From positions 682,001 to 746,000 of the forward strand of contig JBPOEY010000001.1 of NCBI GenBank assembly GCA_051251645.1: a DNA stretch of 64,000 nucleotides. The letters are read 5' to 3'. Both the position numbers and the translations under genes were made by a program. Of the stretch, positions 42,576 to 50,768 are shown one piece after another (the stretch's first letter is position 1; each line of letters begins with the position of its first letter). The stretch is from Litorimonas sp051251645 (lineage in GTDB: Bacteria; Pseudomonadota; Alphaproteobacteria; Caulobacterales; Maricaulaceae). The notes under the pieces were generated by a model. It was not told the origin of the DNA, searched no databases, and saw only the letters and a program-made list of their open reading frames with translations.

Positions 42576-43111
42576 TGTTTCGCTCGCTCGCAGGACCTTA
42601 CCGCAAAGCCTATCTTATGCTACTCGCAGGGACTATGGCCAGCGCCTTCCTGATGTCAGTCATGGATGTTGTCCGCAACGGGGCCAGAGCATTGAATCTC
42701 GGAACAGTGTCATACTTTGCTTTGACGATGATTATGGGTGTCTTCGGATTTTATCTGGTTTTCAGGACTGGCAGCGCTCACTGGGTCCGAATCAGAAAAG
42801 ACGACTCGCGAATGGATATTGTTGGTCCGGTGGTGATTATTGGTTTCTGGCTCTCTGTATTCCTCTTGATGCCATTTATCTCAGCGGAGGTGATGGATCG
42901 CTTTGCGTTCGCCGTTCCGATTCTGATGGTGATGTTCATATGGGGCTTTGGGGTCGCGGGCCGGAAACTGACAGAATTGCGAGGATTTGAGAAAAATTTC
43001 GGCGCGACTCTCGGATGGGGTCTCGTTCATTTTTATTGGATCATTGGCATCTTCTTGATTCTGCAACATACGCGGCTTGACGGACCTACTCTCAAATCTG
43101 ATCATCCCTGA
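42575..43111 (+). CDS. Membrane protein of unknown function
   Basis: 178 aa with about five hydrophobic helices (LMLLAGTMASAFLMSVMDVV, VSYFALTMIMGVFGFYLVF, IVGPVVIIGFWLSVFLLMPFI, FAVPILMVMFIWGFGV and TLGWGLVHFYWIIGIFLIL). No motif recognised. Translationally coupled to the preceding gene. Its 3' end overlaps the convergent dinB end by 20 bases. Confidence 0.6.
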   Translation: MFRSLAGPYRKAYLMLLAGTMASAFLMSVMDVVRNGARALNLGTVSYFALTMIMGVFGFYLVFRTGSAHWVRIRKDDSRMDIVGPVVIIGFWLSVFLLMPFISAEVMDRFAFAVPILMVMFIWGFGVAGRKLTELRGFEKNFGATLGWGLVHFYWIIGIFLILQHTRLDGPTLKSDHP

Positions 43112-44429
43112 TCTTACCGGGCAGGGACGTCGCCGAGGATTGTTTCGCCTTTGCCAAACGGAGCCCGCGACCCGTGAACACGGCGTCAGAGCCAAATTTT
43201 GCGCGCGCTATATCCGACGCCCGCTCCGCAGCCCCGCGTTTAGAGGCTTTTAGGTCAAGCAAGTCAGCCGCATCGCCGACAGGTTGGCATAGAGCGCTAA
43301 TGCCGGCCCCAATTAGGCGGTAAGCGCCGCCTTTCACTTCCGCTTCGAGCAAAGGTTCCAGCGCATGAAACATGGCGTCAGCGAGCTGGATCGGCTGGCT
43401 TAACGTCCGCCGCCGTGTGATTGATTTGAAGCGTGCCGTCTTAAGTTTCAACGTCACGACCGATCCTGCCATATCTTTGGCTTTACTGCGGTCAGCCGTT
43501 TTCAGGCAGACTTGCCAGAGCTTGTCCTTAAGCGTTTCAAGATCGCTGATGTCATCAGAAAAGGTCGTCTCTGCGCTAATGGACTTGCGCGTGTGACGCG
43601 GATTAACGCGGCGGTGGTCTTCTCCGCGGGATAATCGCGCCAAACGCAACCCTTGATCTCCGAACTTTTCCGCCAACCGCTTGTCGCTCCATTGGCGCAC
43701 ATCGGCAATGGTTCGTAGACCCGAGCGTTCAAGTTTTGCGGTGAAGGCTGGCCCAATTCCATAGATGAAGCCGACCGATTGCTTAGCAAGAAACGCCTGC
43801 GCGTCAGTTTTTCCTAGCACGGCGAACCCATTGGGTTTGTCGAGATCAGACGCTGTCTTGGCGAGGAATTTATTATATGACAGCCCAACAGAGACCGTCA
43901 CACCGACGTCTTTAAGAATTCGGTTCTGCAGGGCGATCAAGCTCTGTGCTGGACTGCGCCCGTGCAAACGCGCTGTGCCTGACAGATCGAGAAAAGCCTC
44001 GTCAATTGAGAGCGGTTCGACGAGTGGTGTCAATTCGCTCATCAGCATCCGTATTCGTCGACCCTCATAGGCATATTTGTCCATGCTGCCTTTGACCACA
44101 ACGGCATTTGGGCAAAGCTTCAGCGCCTTGAACATTGGCATGGCCGAGTGAATGCCGTAAATTCGAGCATGGTAGCATGCCGCAGAGACAACACCGCGCC
44201 GTCCTCCACCCACAAGGACCGGCTTATCGCGCAAAGACGGATCATCGCGTTTCTCAACAGAGGCGTAAAACGCGTCGCAATCCACATGGGCAATGGAGAG
44301 CGTGTCGAGCTCTGGATGGGACAGAGTCCGCGTGCCCCCGCATTGCGCGCAGCGGCCAGATGCGTCACGTGGCTTGCCGCATTCGCGACACAAAATACGC
44401 TCGATCATAGTGTTGTCGTCTGACGACAT
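43092..44429 (-). CDS. dinB: DNA polymerase IV with N-terminal zinc ribbon
   Basis: Y-family translesion polymerase of 445 aa. Before the polymerase there is a four-cysteine zinc ribbon (Cys14, Cys17, Cys27, Cys30), a feature of one alphaproteobacterial DinB subgroup. The palm motifs HVDCDAFYASVE (Asp50) and PLSIDEAFLDL hold the metal-binding acids. GVSYNKFLAKTASDLDKP-type and helix-hairpin-helix segments follow (IYGIGPAFTAKLERSGL). No beta-clamp motif could be identified with confidence at the C-terminus. A TTAG-N7-TTAA site lies just upstream. Confidence 0.93.
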   Translation of the reverse strand: MSSDDNTMIERILCRECGKPRDASGRCAQCGGTRTLSHPELDTLSIAHVDCDAFYASVEKRDDPSLRDKPVLVGGGRRGVVSAACYHARIYGIHSAMPMFKALKLCPNAVVVKGSMDKYAYEGRRIRMLMSELTPLVEPLSIDEAFLDLSGTARLHGRSPAQSLIALQNRILKDVGVTVSVGLSYNKFLAKTASDLDKPNGFAVLGKTDAQAFLAKQSVGFIYGIGPAFTAKLERSGLRTIADVRQWSDKRLAEKFGDQGLRLARLSRGEDHRRVNPRHTRKSISAETTFSDDISDLETLKDKLWQVCLKTADRSKAKDMAGSVVTLKLKTARFKSITRRRTLSQPIQLADAMFHALEPLLEAEVKGGAYRLIGAGISALCQPVGDAADLLDLKASKRGAAERASDIARAKFGSDAVFTGRGLRLAKAKQSSATSLPGKIRDDQI

Positions 44430-44433
44430 GATT

Positions 44434-44448
44434 TAGGGACTCTTTAAG
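44434..44448. promoter_or_regulatory. CtrA-box-like site between dinB and divK
   Basis: TTAG-GGACTCT-TTAA fits the CtrA consensus TTAA-N7-TTAA with one mismatch. It lies five bases upstream of the dinB start and about 190 bases upstream of divK. divK is a known CtrA target in Caulobacter, so control of divK is plausible; the distance is long. Confidence 0.45.
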
Positions 44449-44636
44449 TTGTTCATGGTATGTTCTATATACGCCGGGTTAGCATGGTTAAGTCAAGCTG
44501 AAGGCCGGTTCCACGGTTCTTTAAGGATGCTCTGGCAAAGACGTGAAAGTCAAACAAGACGCTGACCCGCCAAACTCCCCGATCAGGGAGTGGTGAGAGA
44601 TCAGCGCCACAGGTGATGGAAGAAATGCTACAAATC

Positions 44637-45008
44637 ATGCCGAAGAAGGTCCTGATCGTTGAAGACAATGAGTTGAACATGAAACTGTTCAGCGATCTGC
44701 TCGACGCCCATGGCTACGAAGTCCGCCAGACCCGCGAAGGTCTGAAAGCCATTTCGATTGCCAAAGAATTTGTCCCTGATCTGATTCTTATGGACATTCA
44801 GTTGCCCGAAGTGTCCGGATTGGAAGTCACCAAATGGTTGAAAGACGATATCGGCCTCGCAAATATTCCGGTTGTGGCCGTGACGGCTTTCGCCATGAAG
44901 GGTGACGAGAAACGTATTCGCGACGGCGGCTGCGTCGGTTATATTTCTAAGCCGATAACGGTCAGTAGCTTTCTGGCGACTGTTCGTAAATATAGTCAAG
45001 CGGCGTAG
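44637..45008 (+). CDS. divK: Single-domain response regulator DivK
   Basis: 123 aa receiver domain that steers cell-cycle and polar development through PleC/DivJ and DivL-CckA. From ATG 44637 (MPKKVLIVEDNELNMKLF) it aligns with Caulobacter DivK without gaps, placing the phosphorylated Asp at 53. VAVTAFAMKGDEKRIRDGG and ISKPI complete the receiver motif set. Two in-frame ATGs upstream are possible. PleD follows after 12 bases, the same order as in Caulobacter. Confidence 0.95.
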   Translation: MPKKVLIVEDNELNMKLFSDLLDAHGYEVRQTREGLKAISIAKEFVPDLILMDIQLPEVSGLEVTKWLKDDIGLANIPVVAVTAFAMKGDEKRIRDGGCVGYISKPITVSSFLATVRKYSQAA

Positions 45009-45020
45009 GGACGGGCGACA

Positions 45021-46394
45021 ATGTCTGCCCGTATTCTCGTTGTTGACGATCTCGCGCCCAACAGAAATCTGTTGGATGTCAAACTGTCGGCAGAATATTA
45101 TGATGTTCTGACAGCCGCGAGTGGTGAAGAAGCCTTAGAAATCGCGGCCAAGGAACGTCTTGACCTGATTATGATGGATGTCATCATGCCCGGCGGTATG
45201 AATGGGTTTGAAGCCACCGAAATACTCAAGACCGATCCCTCTCTTTACCACATTCCGATCATCATGGTGACAGCGCTTGAAGAAACCAAGGACAGGGTCC
45301 GTGGTCTGGAAGCTGGCGCAGATGATTTTATTAGCAAGCCGATCGACGATTTTAATCTGACAGCGCGGGTGCGTTCCTTGCTGCGGCTCAAAATGACGAC
45401 CGACCAGCTCATGTCGCGTACAGGCCACACGGCGGAAAACTGCCGTCCGATGTTTGAGAAAATTCAGGATCGAAAAGGTCGCGTCCTTTTGATCGGCGAT
45501 GAAAGCGGGCAACCGGCCCGTATTGCTCGTATGATTGGGGATACGCATGAAGTCGTGGTTGAATGTGATCCGGCAGAAGCGGTGCGAAAAGCGAAGTCTA
45601 ACTTTGATTTGGTTATCGTTAGCCTGATTGCGAAGTCCTTTGATGGTTTGCGTCTGTGTGCGTCCCTGCGATTTAGTGCGGAAACCCGTGATACCCCCAT
45701 TTTGGTTGTTGGGGATGCGGATGATCAGCCCACTTTTGTAAAAGCCTACGACTTGGGCGTGAATGATTCGATCATGCGTCCGGTTGAAACCCAAGAACTG
45801 CGGGCCCGGATGACGACCTTACTGCGCCGAAAGTTTACAGCGGACTCGTTGAAAGAAAACTTCAACGAAGACCTCGAAATGGTCATTTCCGACCCGCTAA
45901 CCGGGCTCGGCAATCGCCGTTTTTTTGACCGTCAAGTTGAACCGCTTTTCGACACGCTAAAAGAAGGCGGCTCAGATTTCTCTATTCTTGTGTTCGACAT
46001 CGATCATTTCAAACGAGTCAATGATATGCTCGGCCACGATATGGGGGATCAAGTCCTCAAAGAAGTTGCCGCTCGGATTGTCACGAATATGCGCGCAGTC
46101 GACATTGTCTCGCGATATGGCGGTGAAGAATTTATGATTGCGATGCCAGATACATCGCAGGACGAAGCATTTCTAGCTGCTGACAGAGTGCGACAATCGA
46201 TGGCAGGCACCCCCATTTTCGTGGATGGACAGGGGTTATCAATCACGATGAGTTGCGGCGTGGCTCAAGTTGTTCCAGGCGAGCAACTGCGGGAAGTCTT
46301 CCGCCGGGCGGACACCGCCCTCTACCATGCCAAACGTAATGGCCGGAATCTGGTGACAGCTGCAGATCTAGTTGAGACGGCTACGGCGGCATAA
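45021..46394 (+). CDS. pleD: Diguanylate cyclase response regulator PleD
   Basis: 457 aa with two receiver domains and a GGDEF domain that makes cyclic di-GMP at the pole. The first receiver has Asp53 in LIMMDVIMPGG. The second receiver (about residues 150-275) lacks a clear phospho-Asp and serves as a dimerisation adaptor. The catalytic motif is GGEEF at residues 367-371, and the allosteric I-site RAVD (residues 358-361) lies just ahead, so product inhibition should be intact. Co-transcribed with divK. Confidence 0.96.
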   Translation: MSARILVVDDLAPNRNLLDVKLSAEYYDVLTAASGEEALEIAAKERLDLIMMDVIMPGGMNGFEATEILKTDPSLYHIPIIMVTALEETKDRVRGLEAGADDFISKPIDDFNLTARVRSLLRLKMTTDQLMSRTGHTAENCRPMFEKIQDRKGRVLLIGDESGQPARIARMIGDTHEVVVECDPAEAVRKAKSNFDLVIVSLIAKSFDGLRLCASLRFSAETRDTPILVVGDADDQPTFVKAYDLGVNDSIMRPVETQELRARMTTLLRRKFTADSLKENFNEDLEMVISDPLTGLGNRRFFDRQVEPLFDTLKEGGSDFSILVFDIDHFKRVNDMLGHDMGDQVLKEVAARIVTNMRAVDIVSRYGGEEFMIAMPDTSQDEAFLAADRVRQSMAGTPIFVDGQGLSITMSCGVAQVVPGEQLREVFRRADTALYHAKRNGRNLVTAADLVETATAA

Positions 46395-46416
46395 AAAAGC
46401 CGCCTCGTAGGGCGGC
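46393..46416 (-). terminator. Rho-independent terminator of rpmG
   Basis: Read on the minus strand, GCCGCC and GGCGGC pair around a six-base loop and are followed by six T. It lies between the pleD and rpmG ends and may help to end both transcripts. Confidence 0.88.
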
Positions 46417-46446
46417 CCTCAAATCCATAGAAGAGTGTTGGCAGAT

Positions 46447-46614
46447 CTACTTGATCTTGCCTTCTTTGAACTCGACGTGCTTGCGCACGACGGGGTCATA
46501 CTTCCGCTTGACCATCTTCTCGGTCATCGTGCGGGAGTTCTTCTTGGTTACATAGAAGAAACCTGTACCAGCAGTGCTGTTCAGGCGTATTTTAATGGTG
46601 GTTGGCTTCGCCAT
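46447..46614 (-). CDS. rpmG: 50S ribosomal protein L33
   Basis: 55 aa, too short for ordinary gene-length cut-offs but complete. It starts MAKPTTIKIRLNSTAGTGFF, continues with YVTKKNSRTM and ends in HVEFKEGKIK. This is the alphaproteobacterial L33 form without the zinc-binding cysteine pairs, so a zinc-independent (C-minus) type. A good terminator follows it. Confidence 0.97.
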   Translation of the reverse strand: MAKPTTIKIRLNSTAGTGFFYVTKKNSRTMTEKMVKRKYDPVVRKHVEFKEGKIK

Positions 46615-46689
46615 GGTTCTCGTCCGGAAAGGGATGTTATTCGAAGGCGGGCCATTACGAACCGCGCTCGCTCAAGTCAAGTCAGCGCT

Positions 46690-47460
46690 TCAGGGAAAGC
46701 GCTCTTGTTGGAAAGTGCCGTGTCGCGCGCGGGAGAAAAATATCGCAGGCTCCGGTGTGGGGCGCCGAACATAGTCCTTAAACACGCCCATCATCATGAC
46801 TGTCGCGCGTTGCAGCTCTAACGCTTCAATCTCGTCTAAGGTGAACCAGCCCACATTGAGCAATTCTCGGCTGTCTCCGACGTCTGGCGGGGCGACGTCG
46901 CCGAGATGACGGTGAAAGAACCACGCATCAAAGCGTTTGTGCCGGTGCGGCGGCGTAATGGCACGGCCAAAGACTTCCAGATTTGAAATATCGGGCACCT
47001 GTCCCGCCTTTCGAAACGCATCATAGGTTGGGTTTTTCATGTTGCGGCGTTGATGGGCGGCGTCCGTCCCGATCATCAACCCGGTCTCTTCATAGGTCTC
47101 CCGAATACAGGACAGAGCAATCGCGCGGGCTTTGCGCGGCGGCACGGCGGCTTCGAGGACGCGTTCGGTGCGCGCCGAGAGATCGCCCGCATATGGTGCG
47201 AAACTATCGATTCGGTCGACGCGCCCGCCGGGGAAGACATAGACGCTCGGCATGAAGTCATGACGCTTCGACCGCTGACCCATCAATATTTTCGGGTTAT
47301 GGCGATCCCCAATAGTCAGCACGACGGTCGCCGCAATGCGCGGACGTGGGGCCTTTTCAAGCTGTTTTCGTGCGGACCGTTCCGTATCGGTCAAATGCAT
47401 GCCAGACACTTTGGACGGTTTCATCGGGTCAGATATTTTAATTGGTTCAGGGGGGCTCAC
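46690..47460 (-). CDS. Nudix hydrolase
   Basis: 256 aa. The Nudix region shows FPGGRVD, then RAIALSCIRETYEETGLMIG, which carries the RExxEE core; the distance from the glycines to the core is long because of an insertion (APYAGDLSARTERVLEAA). The pattern resembles the NUDT19-like (acyl-CoA diphosphatase) branch. It overlaps the rnr stop by four bases (ATGA), so it is co-translated with RNase R. Substrate not known. Confidence 0.88.
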   Translation of the reverse strand: MSPPEPIKISDPMKPSKVSGMHLTDTERSARKQLEKAPRPRIAATVVLTIGDRHNPKILMGQRSKRHDFMPSVYVFPGGRVDRIDSFAPYAGDLSARTERVLEAAVPPRKARAIALSCIRETYEETGLMIGTDAAHQRRNMKNPTYDAFRKAGQVPDISNLEVFGRAITPPHRHKRFDAWFFHRHLGDVAPPDVGDSRELLNVGWFTLDEIEALELQRATVMMMGVFKDYVRRPTPEPAIFFSRARHGTFQQERFP

Positions 47461-49700
47461 GATCGGCGTTTCCGCTTATGTTTTGACCCGCGTGAGCCTT
47501 TTTGGCCCGAGTGTGATCCGCCGCTGCGATTTCGGTTGCCGCCTTTGGGTGGTTTTCCGGGCTCGGGTTTGCTGACCATTTCAAGAATTAGCCCGCCTGT
47601 AACCGGCGTGGCTTCAACTAGCTTGACCTCAATCTCGCGTCCGAACCGGAAGGTTCCCCCAGATTCTGAGCCGATAAGACTCTTGGTTCTCTCATCTAAG
47701 ACAAAATATTCTTGGCCCAGAGACCGGACTGGGATGAGGCCATCCGCGCCCGTTTCTGACAAGCTCGCAAACAGGCCGAACTTCGTCACACCCGTGATCC
47801 GCGCCTTGAATGTCGCGCCGACCCGGTCTTTCAAATAGGCCGCAATATAACGGTCCACGGCATCACGTTCTGCAACCATCGCGCGGCGTTCCGTGACACT
47901 GATATGTTCCGCTGTTTCGGTTAGGCGGACATCTTCTTCTTTCGTTGTTCCGCCTTCGCCGAGCTTGAAGGTCTTGATCAAGGCGCGGTGCAAGACAAGA
48001 TCAGCATAGCGCCGGATCGGACTGGTGAAATGGCCGTAATGGGTCAAGTTCAAGCCAAAGTGGCCCATTTTCTCCGCCGAATAGATTGCTTGCGACTGTG
48101 TGCGGAGCACCGCCATACCAACCGTTTCGACCAAGTCTTTTTCTCTGGCTTGTTCCAGTAATCTGTTGAACCGGCTCGGCGTGACACGTTGTCCGGGCGA
48201 GAATTTCATATTTAGGGCGGGCACGAAGTCCGTCAGGTCTTTGACGCGCTGAAAATCAGGCACATCGTGGAACCGCATGATGGAGCGCACGCCTTTGTCA
48301 GACAGCGCTTCGGCGGCAGCGACATTGGCTTGCACCATGAATTCTTCGACCAATTTATGCGCATCAAACCGATCGCGCAGTGTGATGGAGGTGACGTGGC
48401 CTTGGTCATTCACATGAACGCGCCGCTCTGGCAGATCAATATCGAGCGGCTCTCGCGATGCGCGCGCGCTGCGGAGCGCTTTGTAGCAAGAATAGAGGTT
48501 TGCCAGCTCTGGGAGCACATCTTGGCTCTCCGGCCCGTTCTGACCCTCAAACGCGTCTTGCGCTTGGCGGTAAGTGAGGCGCGCCCGTGAGCGAATAATG
48601 CCGCGGTAAAATTTATGCGCCGTTTTAAAACCGCCGCTGTCGAAGGTCATTTTGACAAGCATGGATGCGCGGTCTTCATCCGGTCGGAGCGAGCACAGAT
48701 CACTTGACAGTTCATGCGGCAACATCGGTTCGACCCGGTCGGGCAGATAGACCGAATTGCCTTTTTCCCACGCATCTTTGTCGAGCGCGGAGCCTGACGT
48801 CACAAAGGCCGAGACATCGGCGATCCCGACCCAGACGATCCAGCCGCCGGGGTTCTTGGGATTTTCATCAGGGGTCGCGCAAATCGCGTCATCGAAATCT
48901 TTAGCATCGACGGGGTCGATGGTGAGCAGCGGAAGGTGGCGCAAATCCTCATGCCCAATTTCGCCGACTTTGGGCATGGTCGCTTGCTTGGCTTGTGCCA
49001 AGGCCTCGTCCGAAAAGCCGAGCGGAATTTCATTTTCATGTAGTGAAATCAGTGACGCGGCGCGTTCATCCTTCATGCTGCCGATCGTGTCGATGACCTC
49101 GGCCAATCGCAGCTGTCCCCGATTGCGCCGGGTTGAGCGGAACATGACGAGATCGCCGTCTTCCGCGCTATCGGGCAGGCCGTCGATGCCGTAATCATGT
49201 CGGGCTTTTTTCGAGACAGGTTGGATGCGCCAACCCTGGCCTGTCTTATTCAACACGCCGAGATAGCTCTCTGCGCCTTTGCCGAGACGTTTCAGCACAT
49301 GCCCCGTAATTGTCCCGTCTTTGCGCATTTTGATACGGACGAGGGCGCGGTGACCGACGCCGAGCGCTCCGTCCGAGGACCCGCGGGCCGAGGTGTCATG
49401 GATCAGCACCCGGCGCACGGCGGCTTTGCCGTCCTTGCCTTCTGGTTCGCCCCAGAGATCGCCATCATCATCAACTTCGGTGACATTAATCACCATCACG
49501 CCGGGCAGGGCGTCAGCTAAACGGTAAGTCTTTTCAGGCGTGTAGACGACGGCGCCGTCTTCAACCAATTCGCGTAAGGTTTGGCGCAAGGTCCGTCGGT
49601 CATCCCCCTTGATGCCCAACCGTTTGGCCAACCGTTTACGGTCATAATGATCGGGCCGCTCGCGGACGGCATCGAGGATAGAATCGCGGGAAAATGTCAT
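47457..49700 (-). CDS. rnr: Ribonuclease R
   Basis: 3'-5' exoribonuclease that degrades structured RNA. ATG 49700 (MTFSRDSILDAVRERP) is preferred; the in-frame ATG at 49718 lies inside a perfect hairpin. Domain order: N-terminal winged-helix/cold-shock region, RNB catalytic domain (DPVDAKDFDDAIC with the metal-binding aspartates; GIADVSAFV; LPHELSSDLCSL) and S1 domain (GATFKARITGVTKFGLF). The C-terminal tail is basic (SGGSHSGQKGSRGSKHKRKR). About 747 aa, normal. Confidence 0.96.
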   Translation of the reverse strand: MTFSRDSILDAVRERPDHYDRKRLAKRLGIKGDDRRTLRQTLRELVEDGAVVYTPEKTYRLADALPGVMVINVTEVDDDGDLWGEPEGKDGKAAVRRVLIHDTSARGSSDGALGVGHRALVRIKMRKDGTITGHVLKRLGKGAESYLGVLNKTGQGWRIQPVSKKARHDYGIDGLPDSAEDGDLVMFRSTRRNRGQLRLAEVIDTIGSMKDERAASLISLHENEIPLGFSDEALAQAKQATMPKVGEIGHEDLRHLPLLTIDPVDAKDFDDAICATPDENPKNPGGWIVWVGIADVSAFVTSGSALDKDAWEKGNSVYLPDRVEPMLPHELSSDLCSLRPDEDRASMLVKMTFDSGGFKTAHKFYRGIIRSRARLTYRQAQDAFEGQNGPESQDVLPELANLYSCYKALRSARASREPLDIDLPERRVHVNDQGHVTSITLRDRFDAHKLVEEFMVQANVAAAEALSDKGVRSIMRFHDVPDFQRVKDLTDFVPALNMKFSPGQRVTPSRFNRLLEQAREKDLVETVGMAVLRTQSQAIYSAEKMGHFGLNLTHYGHFTSPIRRYADLVLHRALIKTFKLGEGGTTKEEDVRLTETAEHISVTERRAMVAERDAVDRYIAAYLKDRVGATFKARITGVTKFGLFASLSETGADGLIPVRSLGQEYFVLDERTKSLIGSESGGTFRFGREIEVKLVEATPVTGGLILEMVSKPEPGKPPKGGNRNRSGGSHSGQKGSRGSKHKRKRRS

Positions 49701-49708
49701 ATAACGCA

Positions 49709-49735
49709 GACAAGTCATCCGGTGGATGACTTGTC
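49709..49735. repeat. Perfect 12-bp-stem hairpin at the rnr start
   Basis: GACAAGTCATCC and GGATGACTTGTC pair around GGT. It ends nine bases upstream of the preferred rnr start codon, so it may affect rnr translation or transcription. A REP-like origin is also possible. Confidence 0.6.
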
Positions 49736-50768
49736 AAGAAATGCGAGCAGAGCGAGCAGCTCTGTTCTCAAGACACGCGCCGACATCCACCGCCCATCGC
49801 GGGGTCGGCAAAGCAGCGTTTGCGTCAGAGATGACACGAGCGCGGGCTCAACCCTGTGACGGGTAGAGCAAAATAGAACCGATTTACACAGAGCAAAGCC
49901 CGCGCGCCTGACAGACGCACCCGATCAAAAACGCCGTGCCCCGACGGCCCGCGATGAGCGCACGCCGGTGACGGTTAGACACAGGCGGCCCTTTCGAGAC
50001 CGCCTCCGCCTGCCGTCCGATCTAACGAAGGCGCACTGTTTGAACGATCCGTAGACCCTCAACCCAGCTCGTGACTCATCCGCTAGTCGTCATCGATCGT
50101 CCCGCCAGATGGAACCGTATGCGCCGCATTAACTCGCATACCGTCCAGCCCACCAAACCCCCGCCAGCCTGAGATCAATGCGTCTCTCGTGTCCGAAGCG
50201 GGTGAGGGTAAACTGGCATGGAAATAGGTAAGGGTGGATGGGGTTGTGTGGATTGCTGTGGTAGCGGGGTTTGTGGCTAGGGATAGGGTGGATGAATTTA
50301 ACATCTTCCCGGATTTATTCCGGTTTGGGTTTATGAGTAAATTAGAGGGTCAATGAATTCCCTCGCGAAAAGGGTAGGCATTAGGATTTTTTGTTCCGAG
50401 TCTCAATTTCCCAGTAAGCAACGTCAGCGATTGTCTTACTTGATGCGAATTTAAGCCGCTCACTCTAGTCAGCTCGAGGGCGAACCCTACCTTACGGTGA
50501 CTCTACTCTGCGATATGCCAGCTTAATTGTAGCAGACGCTATTGGAGGGCTAGTTTCATGAGTAAGCAGAGAGCCCGGAGTCAGTTTCGCGGTTAGCGTG
50601 AAAATCGGATGAAGGCGCGACTAAATTGTTAACCATGAATCACGATTATCAAGGGCGTTGACGCAGATCGGTCATTGAACTGGGTGGGTGTTAATCTTTT
50701 GGGTCTAAAGACATTAGCGAGAACGCGCCTTGACGCAGTTTTTATAGTGCCTGAACTGAAGGTAATAT
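49736..50768. other. Gene-free stretch between rnr and the TadG-like gene
   Basis: About 1 kb with no convincing gene. It holds the 66-bp family C element at 49840-49905 and a small AGGCGG/CCGCCT inverted repeat near 50010. From about 50280 onward the DNA becomes visibly richer in A and T. A minus-strand frame at 50083-50304 is open but has no recognisable protein character. Confidence 0.6.
49840..49905. repeat. Family C inverted-repeat element, copy 2 (66 bp)
   Basis: The reverse complement matches 29555-29621: same GCGCGGGCT and AGCCCGCGC ends, with the identical 20-base centre GTGTAAATCGGTTCTATTTT and then CCGTCACAGGG. The orientation is opposite to copy 1. Confidence 0.8.

Noticed and set aside
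50083..50304. Minus-strand frame upstream of the TadG-like gene
   Set aside because: Ser/Thr/Pro-rich with no motif and no ribosome site.
50627..50641. CtrA box before the TadG-like gene (TTAACCAT...)
   Set aside because: Only one half-site is present; the second TTAA is missing at the required spacing.
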